From UBA2256 sp964453055 (lineage in GTDB: Bacteria > Spirochaetota > Spirochaetia > Treponematales > Rectinemataceae), in assembly GCA_964453055.1 (NCBI GenBank), contig CAYVOD010000081.1, positions 1 to 7,396 of the forward strand: 7,396 nt of DNA, written 5' to 3'. Made by a program: the position numbers and the translations under genes. Under the pieces are notes generated by a model. The model made no database searches. It was not told the DNA's origin and saw only the letters and a program-made list of their open reading frames with translations. Shown here piece after piece: positions 1-6,070 of this stretch (position 1 is its first letter; every line of letters starts with the position of its first letter).

Positions 1-230
1 TCCGCATCAACGCCGTGGCCCCCACCGTCACCCTCACCGGCGACCGCACCAAGGGTCTCTGGGAAGACAAGACCGCCGAAGAGCGGGCCAAGACCGTGGC
101 CAACATCCCCTTGAGGCGCCTTTCCGAGCCCAGGGAAGTCGTGGCCGCCGTCATCTTCCTGGCCTCCGACGAGGCCAGCTACATCACCGGCATCACCCTG
201 GACGTCGTGGGCGGCCGGTACCTGCGGTAA
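1..230 (+). CDS. Short-chain dehydrogenase/reductase (SDR), C-terminal fragment cut by the window edge
   Basis: Only the last 75 or so residues are present; the reading frame is open to the left edge (first full codon at base 3), so the true start lies outside. The visible part begins with an Arg-Ile-Asn-Ala-Val-Ala-Pro stretch, matching the IN-x-VAPG segment that follows the active-site helix in classical SDRs. It ends with the usual C-terminal block: a PLRRLSEPREV-type helix, an FLASDEASYITG segment and a DVVGG tail that completes the fold. The catalytic Ser-Tyr-Lys and the cofactor motif would be upstream, so neither substrate nor cofactor can be inferred. The usual Gly of VAPG is Thr here. 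It ends in TAA, 133 bases before the panB-like gene on the same strand, so co-transcription is possible but not shown. The family call is secure; a specific function cannot be given. Confidence 0.88.
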   Translation, partial: RINAVAPTVTLTGDRTKGLWEDKTAEERAKTVANIPLRRLSEPREVVAAVIFLASDEASYITGITLDVVGGRYLR

Positions 231-252
231 GAAGCGGAAAAAGACCCGCTTT

Positions 253-297
253 CCGGGCAATCGGGATTTGATCCCGGCAGCTCGGCGGGCGGTTTTT
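253..297 (+). other. Weak inverted repeats and a T-run after the SDR fragment
   Basis: The gap between the SDR fragment and the panB-like gene holds a 6-bp inverted repeat, CGGGAT at 262-267 and ATCCCG at 271-276. An alternative pairing, CCGGG at 253-257 with CCCGG at 273-277, competes with it. Five T residues follow at 293-297, but 16 bases after the stem, too far for a standard intrinsic terminator. I see no convincing promoter hexamers in the gap. It could be a weak terminator or leader structure, or chance in GC-rich DNA. Confidence 0.22.
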
Positions 298-305
298 CAA
301 AAATC

Positions 306-335
306 GGCCGGCGGCGCCTCGCGAGGGCCGGCGGC
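306..335. repeat. 10-bp direct repeat flanking a CCTCGCGAGG palindrome, upstream of panB-like gene
   Basis: GGCCGGCGGC occurs at 306-315 and again at 326-335. Between them lies the perfect 10-bp palindrome CCTCGCGAGG at 317-326. The arrangement sits about 30 bases before the panB-like start and could be a regulator site. It is also the sort of pattern that GC-rich DNA yields by chance, and I cannot name a regulator. Confidence 0.25.
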
Positions 336-363
336 CTCGGCGAACGCCTTAAGGAGGATGGTT

Positions 364-1218
364 GTGAAAAAGAAACTCATGATCCACGACTTCTACAAAA
401 TGAAGAAGGAAGGGAAAAAGGTGACCTGGCTCACCGCCTACGATTATCCCACCGCCACCTTCGCCGAGGCCGCCGGCCTGGACATGCTCCTGGTGGGCGA
501 CTCCCTGGGCATGTGCGTCTACGGCTATCCCGGCACCGTCCCCGTCACCATGGACCAGTGCATCGTCCACTCCGAAGCGGTGCGCCGCGGCGCCCCCAAC
601 ACCTTCGTCATCGGCGACATGCCTTTCCTTAGCTATCAGGTCTCCGACGCCGACGCGATCATCAACGCCGGCCGCTTCATGAAGGAAGCCGGCGTCGACG
701 CAGTAAAGCTCGAAGGCGGCACGCGCGTCGCCGGCCGCATCCGCGCCCTGGTGGACGCGGGAATCCTGGTCTGCGGCCATATCGGCCTCACCCCCCAGAG
801 CTCCGGCCAGCTCGGCGGCCACAAGGCCCAAGGCCGCACCGTCGAATCCGCCCGCCTGGTCATCGAGGACGCCCTGGCTGTCCAGGAAGCGGGAGCCCAG
901 CTCATCCTCCTGGAGGCCATCCCTCCCGAAGTGGCGGGCTTCATCGCCAGGAAACTTACGATCCCCGTGTACAGCATCGGCGCCGGCCCCGAATGCGACG
1001 GCCAGCTCCTGATCATCGCCGACCTCATCGGCCAGTTCCAGGCTTTCTCGCCCAAGTTCGTCAAAAAATACGCCGACGTGGCCACGGTTGTCACCGACGC
1101 CATGAAAGCCTACGTGGCCGACGTCCAGGCCTGCGCCTTCCCCGCCGACGAGCACTGCTACCACATGATCGAGGGCGAAAAAGAAAAGTTCGACGCCTTA
1201 ATTAAGGAATACGAATAA
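364..1218 (+). CDS. panB: PanB-family 3-methyl-2-oxobutanoate hydroxymethyltransferase (ketopantoate hydroxymethyltransferase)
   Basis: The 284-residue product belongs to the PanB family. These enzymes transfer a one-carbon unit from 5,10-methylenetetrahydrofolate to 2-oxoisovalerate, giving ketopantoate, the first committed step of pantothenate synthesis; they are cytosolic, Mg-dependent TIM barrels. The GTG start at 364 is chosen because AAGGAGG at 351-357 sits 6 bases upstream; the ATG at 358 abuts it. Matches to E. coli PanB include VGDSLGM (metal Asp46), VRRGAPN, GDMPF (metal Asp85), KLEGG (Lys115, Glu117), GHIGLTPQ (His139), the catalytic Glu184 in LLEAIP, and IGAG at 205-208. Differences from the usual sequence are GGHKAQGR instead of GG(Y/F)KVQGR, YSIGAG for IGIGAG, and a charged tail of about 20 residues beyond the FPxxEH end. 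No panC, panD or panE lies nearby, so a paralogue with another keto-acid acceptor, or working in reverse, is possible. Confidence 0.9.
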   Translation: MKKKLMIHDFYKMKKEGKKVTWLTAYDYPTATFAEAAGLDMLLVGDSLGMCVYGYPGTVPVTMDQCIVHSEAVRRGAPNTFVIGDMPFLSYQVSDADAIINAGRFMKEAGVDAVKLEGGTRVAGRIRALVDAGILVCGHIGLTPQSSGQLGGHKAQGRTVESARLVIEDALAVQEAGAQLILLEAIPPEVAGFIARKLTIPVYSIGAGPECDGQLLIIADLIGQFQAFSPKFVKKYADVATVVTDAMKAYVADVQACAFPADEHCYHMIEGEKEKFDALIKEYE

Positions 1219-1220
1219 AC

Positions 1221-1253
1221 CAAGGGCGGCCCATACATGGGTCGCCCTTGTTC
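1221..1253 (+). terminator. Terminator-like hairpin after panB-like gene
   Basis: CAAGGGCGGCCCA at 1221-1233 pairs with TGGGTCGCCCTTG at 1238-1250, a 13-bp stem with one G-U wobble and a 4-base loop (TACA). It begins 3 bases after the panB-like stop codon. The downstream T-tract is short and broken (TTCC), so termination may be partial and the next gene could still receive readthrough. Confidence 0.7.
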
Positions 1254-1326
1254 CATCAGCACTCAGCCGGCGCCAGCGAGGCCCTTGGGGCCAGAAGCCG
1301 GGCCGGAAGCCACATAAGGAGCATAT

Positions 1327-2106
1327 ATGGTTTTCCAGAACAGCATGAAGCGAGCCCTCAAAGAGGGAAAGACAGTCTACGGACCCATGATCTCGGAGAT
1401 CAGGAGCCCCGGCATGGCCACCTTCTTCGCCAACGCCGGATTCGACTTCTTTTTTCTCGATACCGAACATTCCTGCTTCGACCTCCAGACCGTGAGCGAC
1501 TATGTCATGGCCGCCAGGGCCTCAAACATCCCCATCATCGTGCGCCCCCCCACCAGGGAGTCCCACGAAGCCCTCTCCCGCCCCCTGGACATCGGCGCCT
1601 CCGGCCTCCTCATTCCCCAGGTCCAGTGCAAGAAAGACGTGGAGAACATCGTAGCCTGGACCCGCTACATGCCCCTGGGCGACCGCGGCATGGCCCTCGA
1701 GCGCCAGCACACCCATTTCGACCCCGGCGTCGCTTCCGAAACCATGGCCAAACTCAACGAGGAAGTCCTCATCGCGGTCCAGATCGAATCCAGGGACGCC
1801 ATCGAAAACCTGGACGAAATACTCTCGGTGCCCGGCATCGACGTTGCCTTCGTCGGCCCCTCCGACCTCTCCGCCTCCCTGGGCAAGCCCGGCAAGGCCA
1901 CCGATCCGGTGGTCGAAGCTGCCATCCAGAAGGTCATCGACGTTTCCCGCAAGCACAACATCGTCCCCGGTATCCACCTCTCGAACATCGAGCAGGTGAA
2001 GAAGTGGAAAGATCGGGGCATGCGCATGCTCGGCTACGGCACCGACATAAAGTTCATCCAGCAGGTCTGCAAGCAGGCGGTCCAGGAACTCAAGACGCTC
2101 GGCTAA
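1327..2106 (+). CDS. HpcH/HpaI-family class II (metal-dependent) aldolase
   Basis: This 259-residue protein is a full-length member of the HpcH/HpaI aldolase family. The family cleaves or forms C-C bonds in 2-keto acids through a divalent-metal-bound pyruvate-type enolate; characterised members act on 4-hydroxy-2-oxoheptanedioate and 2-keto-3-deoxy-L-rhamnonate. Expected active-site residues are present: His48 in the LDTEH motif, Arg73 in VRPP, Glu154 in VQIES, and Asp180 in VGPSDLS. Glu154 and Asp180 correspond to the metal ligands of E. coli HpaI. GASGLLIPQVQ and RYMPLGDRGM are further family blocks. The start is supported by AAGGAG at 1316-1321, 5 bases before the ATG. It follows the panB-like gene after a terminator-like hairpin and precedes the hydrolase by only 29 bases, so those two are probably co-transcribed. 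The substrate cannot be assigned; macrophomate synthase-like or citrate lyase beta-like roles fit less well. Confidence 0.9.
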   Translation: MVFQNSMKRALKEGKTVYGPMISEIRSPGMATFFANAGFDFFFLDTEHSCFDLQTVSDYVMAARASNIPIIVRPPTRESHEALSRPLDIGASGLLIPQVQCKKDVENIVAWTRYMPLGDRGMALERQHTHFDPGVASETMAKLNEEVLIAVQIESRDAIENLDEILSVPGIDVAFVGPSDLSASLGKPGKATDPVVEAAIQKVIDVSRKHNIVPGIHLSNIEQVKKWKDRGMRMLGYGTDIKFIQQVCKQAVQELKTLG

Positions 2107-2135
2107 ATCACCCATCTTTTCGGGGAGGATGCTCT

Positions 2136-3143
2136 ATGAACGGCATCGCGGCAAATCTTAAGCCGGAATATTTCAAGGTGAGGGATTTTCGCCTCGTCTC
2201 GGGCGAAATCCTCCCCGAAATGGTAGTCGAATACATTACCCTGGGCAGCCCGAAGCTGAACGCCCGGGGCGAAATCGAGAACGCCGTGCTCTGGTGCCAC
2301 GGCTGGAGCGGATCATACATCCAGGGTCCCGCTCTCTACGGCAAGGCTTTCGGCCCCGGCCGCCCCCTCGACCCCGAGCGGTATTACATAATATGCCCAT
2401 CAGCCCTGGGTTCCCCGGGGTCTTCCAGCCCTTCCAGCTCGGGCCTGGGCCCGGATTTTCCGCGTTACACGATCGCCGACATGGTCCAAGCCCAGCACCT
2501 TCTGCTGACTCGACACCTCGGCGTCTCCCACGCGCGAGGGATCGCCGGAGGCTCCATGGGAGGCCACCAGACCCTCCAGTGGATCTGCGACTACCCCGAT
2601 TTCATGGACTGGGCCATTCCCATCGCCACAGGCCCTTCGAGCACAGGTCGAGTCGTGGGCATCTGGGGACTCATGTCCGAGACCATCAAGTGCGATCCCG
2701 CTTACCGCAGCGGACATTATACAGAACAGCCTAAGGACGGGCTGCGCAGAGCCTTCATGGGCACCTACCTCTGGTATTTCGCTCCCGCCTACTACCAACT
2801 CCAATACCGAAGCCCCGAAGCTGTCATGAAAGGTCTTGAGGACGCGGGCATGGGCAACGCCAAAGCCGACGCCAACGACGTTATTTGGCGCAACCATGCG
2901 ATGATATCGTTCAACGTGGAAAGCAAATTACATTTGGTGAAAGCCAAGACGCTCGTGGTGGGCGTGAACAGCGACGCCCTCTATCCGCCGGCCGAAGAAT
3001 TCCACCGTGTCGCCATGGGCATTCCCGGCGCCAAACTCTTCGCCTACGATTCTATCTTGGGCCACATGGGCAATAGCATCGATTTGGACAAAGCCACCGA
3101 TGTCATGAATAGTTTTATCGCCGACGCTGAGCGTGGAAAGTAA
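2136..3143 (+). CDS. Alpha/beta hydrolase, homoserine O-acetyltransferase (MetX)-like
   Basis: The 335-residue protein has the alpha/beta hydrolase layout closest to the MetX acyltransferase group. An oxyanion-region CHGWSGS is at 54-60, followed by a Ser/Pro-rich loop at about 93-103 and a YTIADMVQAQ helix at 111-120. The nucleophile elbow GGSMGG has Ser140. Asp280 lies in NSDALYPP and His310 in LGHMGN, completing the triad. True MetX enzymes acetylate homoserine for methionine synthesis and carry a similar GGSMGGMQ motif, but this protein has GGSMGGHQ and is at the short end for MetX. No methionine gene is nearby, so an esterase, amidase or acyltransferase of unknown substrate is a safer call. 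GGGGAGG at 2122-2128 lies 7 bases before the ATG. An in-frame opening extends far upstream through the aldolase gene but is antagonistic to that well-supported gene. It is the last gene of the plus-strand set. Confidence 0.85.
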   Translation: MNGIAANLKPEYFKVRDFRLVSGEILPEMVVEYITLGSPKLNARGEIENAVLWCHGWSGSYIQGPALYGKAFGPGRPLDPERYYIICPSALGSPGSSSPSSSGLGPDFPRYTIADMVQAQHLLLTRHLGVSHARGIAGGSMGGHQTLQWICDYPDFMDWAIPIATGPSSTGRVVGIWGLMSETIKCDPAYRSGHYTEQPKDGLRRAFMGTYLWYFAPAYYQLQYRSPEAVMKGLEDAGMGNAKADANDVIWRNHAMISFNVESKLHLVKAKTLVVGVNSDALYPPAEEFHRVAMGIPGAKLFAYDSILGHMGNSIDLDKATDVMNSFIADAERGK

Positions 3144-3199
3144 ATTCGGAAACGATTAAAAACGCCCAACGCGACTGCTGAAAATCAAGCGCGCAACGT
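3144..3199. other. Convergent junction without a clear terminator
   Basis: The 56 bases between the two converging gene sets have only short CGCG repeats and A-runs. I see no stable hairpin followed by T residues on either strand, so termination here would have to be Rho-dependent or rely on overlapping transcripts. Confidence 0.5.
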
Positions 3200-4225
3200 C
3201 TAACTCATCACTAAAACAGTACGCCCCAGGCTTTGGCCCATCCTTATCGCCGCAAGGCCTTCGTTCGCCCTTTCCAGCGGAAGAGTCTTGGACACATAGG
3301 GTTTTATAAGTCCACGTTCCACTATGGAAACTACTTCTCGCAACTCCTGTCGCGTAGTCGCCTTGATGCCATGGATCGTCCACTCGTTGTTGTGCACGTT
3401 GAGCATGTTAAAACAGACAGGATTTACAGGATCGTATCCAAGAGAATAATAATGACCACCTTTCTTCAAACAACGCAAGGACCAGTCCACCGATTCCTTT
3501 CTGCCCACGCCATCGATAATTATATCAACCCCTTTGCCTCTGGTAAGATCCTGAACCTTCGCGGCGGAATCCTCTTTGAGAGGGTTAGTCGTCAGTCCTA
3601 AGCTGAAGGATTTGGCAAGCTCTATGGCCTTTTCGTTCACGTCGGCTCCTATAACCAGGGCTCCCATACCCAGGGCCAATTGTACCGCGTGGATTCCCAG
3701 GCCTCCCAGGCCAATGATCAACACAGAGTTGCCCATGCCCAGCCGCGCAAGACGACTTAAAGCATGATAGGGCGTGGCCACCGCATCGGGGAGAATCGCC
3801 ATTCGTTCGAAAGGTATTTCCGCTTCAAATGAACAGAAGTTGGCCGCCGGCAGCGCGAGATATTCGGCGAAGCCTCCGTAAAGCTCGAAACCGATACGCC
3901 TGATCGAAGTGCAGAGGTTCTCCCGGCCCGTCAGGCAAAGCTCGCAATTCCCGCAAGGAAGTATATGGAACGCCACACCCTTGTCGCCCAACTTCAGGCC
4001 CCGGACATCCTCACCCAAGGCTACGATTTCGCCCGCCACTTCGTGGCCAGGCACGTGGGGCAGGCGGATGCCCGCCCCCAGCTGGCCCGATACCAGCTTC
4101 ACGTCGGTCTGGCACATTCCGCAGGCCCGCACCTTGATCACGATATCTTTAGGCCCCGCCGCCGGATCGGGCAGGCTCGAAAGCTTCAAGTCCGCGTTGA
4201 ACGATTCCAGTACCATCGCCTTCAT
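3200..4225 (-). CDS. Zinc-dependent medium-chain alcohol/polyol dehydrogenase (MDR superfamily)
   Basis: The 341-residue product is a complete MDR alcohol dehydrogenase, which oxidises an alcohol to an aldehyde or ketone with NAD(P)+ in the cytosol. The catalytic zinc motif is CGMCQTD with Cys38, followed by GHE with His61 and Glu62. Structural zinc ligands Cys91, Cys94, Cys97 and Cys105 lie in a CxxCxxCx7C pattern. The Rossmann motif GLGGLG at 172-177 is followed by Asp195 at the end of the next strand, which favours NAD+ over NADP+. Asp147 in LPDAVATPYHAL occupies the position often held by the third catalytic zinc ligand. AGGGG at 4234-4238 (minus strand) supports the ATG at 4225. It is the last gene of the minus-strand set, 89 bases after the SDR, with a strong hairpin between them. 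Bases 3301-3600, in the C-terminal half, are about 47% GC by hand count, well below its 5' half. The substrate is unknown. Confidence 0.93.
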   Translation of the reverse strand: MKAMVLESFNADLKLSSLPDPAAGPKDIVIKVRACGMCQTDVKLVSGQLGAGIRLPHVPGHEVAGEIVALGEDVRGLKLGDKGVAFHILPCGNCELCLTGRENLCTSIRRIGFELYGGFAEYLALPAANFCSFEAEIPFERMAILPDAVATPYHALSRLARLGMGNSVLIIGLGGLGIHAVQLALGMGALVIGADVNEKAIELAKSFSLGLTTNPLKEDSAAKVQDLTRGKGVDIIIDGVGRKESVDWSLRCLKKGGHYYSLGYDPVNPVCFNMLNVHNNEWTIHGIKATTRQELREVVSIVERGLIKPYVSKTLPLERANEGLAAIRMGQSLGRTVLVMS

Positions 4226-4246
4226 AATCCAATCCCCTTATAACAG

Positions 4247-4279
4247 GCGGCCGGGCAGGCCCCAGGCCTGCCCGGCCGC
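4247..4279 (-). other. Perfect 14-bp inverted repeat between SDR and alcohol dehydrogenase genes
   Basis: GCGGCCGGGCAGGC at 4247-4260 is the exact reverse complement of 4266-4279, with a 5-base CCCAG loop that can close one further C-G pair. It lies 35 bases after the SDR stop and 21 bases before the alcohol dehydrogenase start. No T-run follows on either strand, so it is not a standard intrinsic terminator. It may stabilise or process mRNA, lower downstream expression, or be a dispersed repeat unit. Confidence 0.75.
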
Positions 4280-4314
4280 GCTTCGTCAGCCTCGTTACCT
4301 AAAATCGCGTAACC

Positions 4315-5106
4315 TTATTTGCCCACATCCAAAGTTCTGAACTCGTCGCCGAAATCGTGGGCGGCCGTGAAGCCTCCGTCCACCACTATAGTCTGGCCGG
4401 TGATGTAGTCGGAGCCCGGCGAGCTAAGGAAGAGCACCACCGGCACTATGCAATCGGTGTTTCCCGTGCCCAGGGGCACGGCTTCGTTCACCCTGCGCCC
4501 CACCGGCGAGTTGTGGACCGCGGAAGAGCCCGGGGTCCTTATGAATCCGGGGGCTACGCAGTTCACGTTGATCTTGTAGGGAGCCAGCTCCAGGGCCAGA
4601 ATCCGGGTAAGCCCCATCATGCCGCTCTTGGCGGCGCTGTAGGGAGGGGACGCCACCGCCACCAGGCCCACGACCGAGGAAAGATTGATGATCTTGCCCT
4701 GTTTCCGCTCGATCATATATGGCGCCACGGCCTTGGAAACCAGGAAAGCCGATTTCAGGTTCGTGTCGATGATCTTGTCCCAGGTCTCCTCCGGCGTCTG
4801 CAGCAAGGGCAGGCGCTTAAGGTACCCAACGTTGTTCACCAGCACGTCTATCTTGCCGAAGTCGGCGATTATGGACTTCACCATTGCCTCGACCTGGTCG
4901 CCCTTGGTCACGTCCACCTTCATGGTTTTGGCAAGGCCGCCGGCGGCGGCGATTTCCGCCACCGTTTGCGTGGCCGCTTCCTCGTTGTAATCAGGGCATA
5001 CGACCGCGGCGCCCTCCTCGGCGAAAGCCATGCAATAGGCTTTGCCCAGTCCCATGCCGCCGCCGGTCACCACCACCACCTTATCCTTGAATTGTCCAGA
5101 ACCCAT
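4315..5106 (-). CDS. Classical short-chain dehydrogenase/reductase (SDR)
   Basis: This 263-residue protein is a complete classical SDR, a cytosolic NAD(P)-dependent oxidoreductase of alcohols and ketones, usually tetrameric. The cofactor motif is TGGGMGLG at 14-21 and Asp39 after the second strand suggests NAD(H). NNVG at 91-94 is a variant of the usual NNAG. The catalytic set is Asn116, Ser143, Tyr156 and Lys160 (YSAAK). VNCVAPGFIRTP and the DYITGQTIVVDGG C-terminal block complete the fold. AAAGGAAG at 5114-5121 supports the ATG at 5106. It sits 77 bases after the creatininase-family gene and before the alcohol dehydrogenase on the same strand, so the three may act on one substrate series. 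It resembles the FabG/glucose-dehydrogenase-like group, but sequence alone cannot set the substrate. A fatty-acid synthesis role is unlikely since no fab genes are near. Confidence 0.93.
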   Translation of the reverse strand: MGSGQFKDKVVVVTGGGMGLGKAYCMAFAEEGAAVVCPDYNEEAATQTVAEIAAAGGLAKTMKVDVTKGDQVEAMVKSIIADFGKIDVLVNNVGYLKRLPLLQTPEETWDKIIDTNLKSAFLVSKAVAPYMIERKQGKIINLSSVVGLVAVASPPYSAAKSGMMGLTRILALELAPYKINVNCVAPGFIRTPGSSAVHNSPVGRRVNEAVPLGTGNTDCIVPVVLFLSSPGSDYITGQTIVVDGGFTAAHDFGDEFRTLDVGK

Positions 5107-5183
5107 TCTTTAGCTTCCTTTGTCAAAAATTGCCGAAGCGCGCTACGCGACACCAGCGTTAGGCGCCCCTTAACCCGCGATCA

Positions 5184-5954
5184 TTAGCAGGCTGAAAACT
5201 CTTTCAGGAACGCCACAGTGGCGTCCACCCAGCCCTCGATGATCGCCTTGCCCTTTTCGGGGGTGGCTGCCATCGGATTGCCCAAGGAGCCCGATTTCGT
5301 CTCCTCGTTCGACGATCGATACACCGAGAAACTGATATCCTTGAACTTGATCTTGTGCAGCCCCGCGAAAGGAGCCCCGGGAATCGGCACCGCCGGCGAC
5401 TCGGCCACCGCCTTGTCCATCTTCACCGTCTCGGGCGCGATCGCCATGATAACCGAAGTCATGATCTCGCCGGCGTGGGTGAACTTGCCTTCCTTGATAT
5501 CGATCTTCCTGGCGGCCATCACCTCGTTGGACACGTGCCAGAGGTTGACCGATCCCACCATGATCCCCTCGTCCCTCAATTCCAGCCCCACCGTGCCTAT
5601 CGGCTCGTCGTTGAAGGTATGGGGGCTCACGAAGAAAATATGGGTAAAGCCGTTTCGCACCAGGCACCGGCAGTACTGGCGCAGGTAGTCCATGAGGCTC
5701 TCCTTGGAAAGCCCTATCATCCCCGGAAAATTCTTGTGCCATTCGCTGGTTCCCACGGTGATGAGGGGCGCCAGCACGGCGCCGGATTTTTCCGCCGCCA
5801 GCGCGGCCACATGTTCCGCCGCCATCGAGTCCGCAGCCAAAGGCAGATGCGGTCCCTGCATTTCTATGGCCCCGATCGGCACCACGACGGTCTTCGTCGT
5901 CTTCACCGCGTCGGCCAACTCCTTCCACGTCATCAATTCCATTCGTTTGAGCAT
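5184..5954 (-). CDS. Creatininase-family (creatinine amidohydrolase-like) protein with altered metal-site motifs
   Basis: The 256-residue protein matches the creatininase family, metal-dependent cyclic amide or amide hydrolases that include creatininase, the formylaminopyrimidine deformylase ArfB and the mycofactocin peptidase MftE. Family blocks are VPIGAIE at 25-31, GPHLPLAAD ending at Asp42, SEWHKNFPG at 70-78 and THAGE at 159-163. Glu31, Asp42 and His112 match creatininase Glu34, Asp45 and His120. The usual EQHG is EMQG here, putting Gln33 (CAG codon) where the metal ligand His36 is expected. The NGHGGN or NGHYEN signature is SPHTFN, and HAGxxETS reads HAGEIMTS. One metal site thus looks intact while the other is changed. 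AGGTGG at 5961-5966 (minus strand) supports the ATG at 5954. An open frame continues upstream in another frame of the binding-protein gene but has no support. An amide-hydrolysing role is possible; substrate and metal content are unknown. Confidence 0.88.
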   Translation of the reverse strand: MLKRMELMTWKELADAVKTTKTVVVPIGAIEMQGPHLPLAADSMAAEHVAALAAEKSGAVLAPLITVGTSEWHKNFPGMIGLSKESLMDYLRQYCRCLVRNGFTHIFFVSPHTFNDEPIGTVGLELRDEGIMVGSVNLWHVSNEVMAARKIDIKEGKFTHAGEIMTSVIMAIAPETVKMDKAVAESPAVPIPGAPFAGLHKIKFKDISFSVYRSSNEETKSGSLGNPMAATPEKGKAIIEGWVDATVAFLKEFSAC

Positions 5955-5974
5955 CGCGTCCACCTCTCGTCGAT

Positions 5975-6019
5975 TCGAAGCCGTCCCGGAAGCGCCTCTC
6001 GCCCCGGGACGGGCTTCGA
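5975..6019 (-). promoter_or_regulatory. Large hairpin in the leader of the creatininase-family gene
   Basis: Bases 5975-5989 (TCGAAGCCGTCCCGG) pair with 6004-6019 as 15 base pairs with one bulged base, around a 14-base loop. On the minus strand the stem ends about 9 bases before the AGGTGG ribosome binding site and no U-run follows. It could be a 5' stabiliser, a protein-binding leader or part of an attenuator together with the terminator just upstream. Confidence 0.6.
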
Positions 6020-6025
6020 TAATTG

Positions 6026-6058
6026 GTTTTGAAAAGGGGCGTCCAGGGAGGACGCCCC
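6026..6058 (-). terminator. Intrinsic terminator after the solute-binding protein gene
   Basis: GGGGCGTCC at 6036-6044 and GGACGCCCC at 6050-6058 form a perfect 9-bp GC-rich stem with a 5-base loop. On the minus strand the stem is followed directly by TTTTC, and an A-rich side (TTTTTTC on minus) precedes it. It lies 12 bases after the binding-protein stop codon, so it should end or reduce transcription before the creatininase-family gene. Confidence 0.85.
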
Positions 6059-6070
6059 GAAAAAAGGACT

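Noticed and set aside
349..1164. Long minus-strand open frame opposite the panB-like gene
   Set aside because: Its Gly/Asp/His-rich product mirrors GC-biased codons of the true gene and shows no family motif.
1280..1292. GGCCC-TTG-GGGCC mini-hairpin ahead of the aldolase gene
   Set aside because: Five pairs in GC-rich DNA with no T-run or other signal; too weak to list as an element.
1522..2115. Minus-strand open frame opposite the aldolase gene
   Set aside because: Same antisense artefact; no start signal and no recognisable domain.
1248..2135. Long in-frame opening upstream of the MetX-like hydrolase start
   Set aside because: It runs through the HpcH/HpaI aldolase gene in another frame, gives Arg/His/Pro-rich low-quality protein, and the hydrolase has its own ribosome binding site and ATG at 2136.
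4237..4245. TTATAA-like -10 element ahead of the alcohol dehydrogenase
   Set aside because: A start from it would fall at or after the ribosome binding site at 4234-4238, and no -35 match is placed correctly because the hairpin occupies that stretch.
4294..4313. GTTAC/GTAAC inverted repeat after the SDR stop
   Set aside because: Only 5 bp with a 10-base loop; likely chance.
4357..5187. Plus-strand open frame opposite the SDR gene
   Set aside because: His/Arg/Gly-rich product antisense to a complete SDR with all catalytic motifs.
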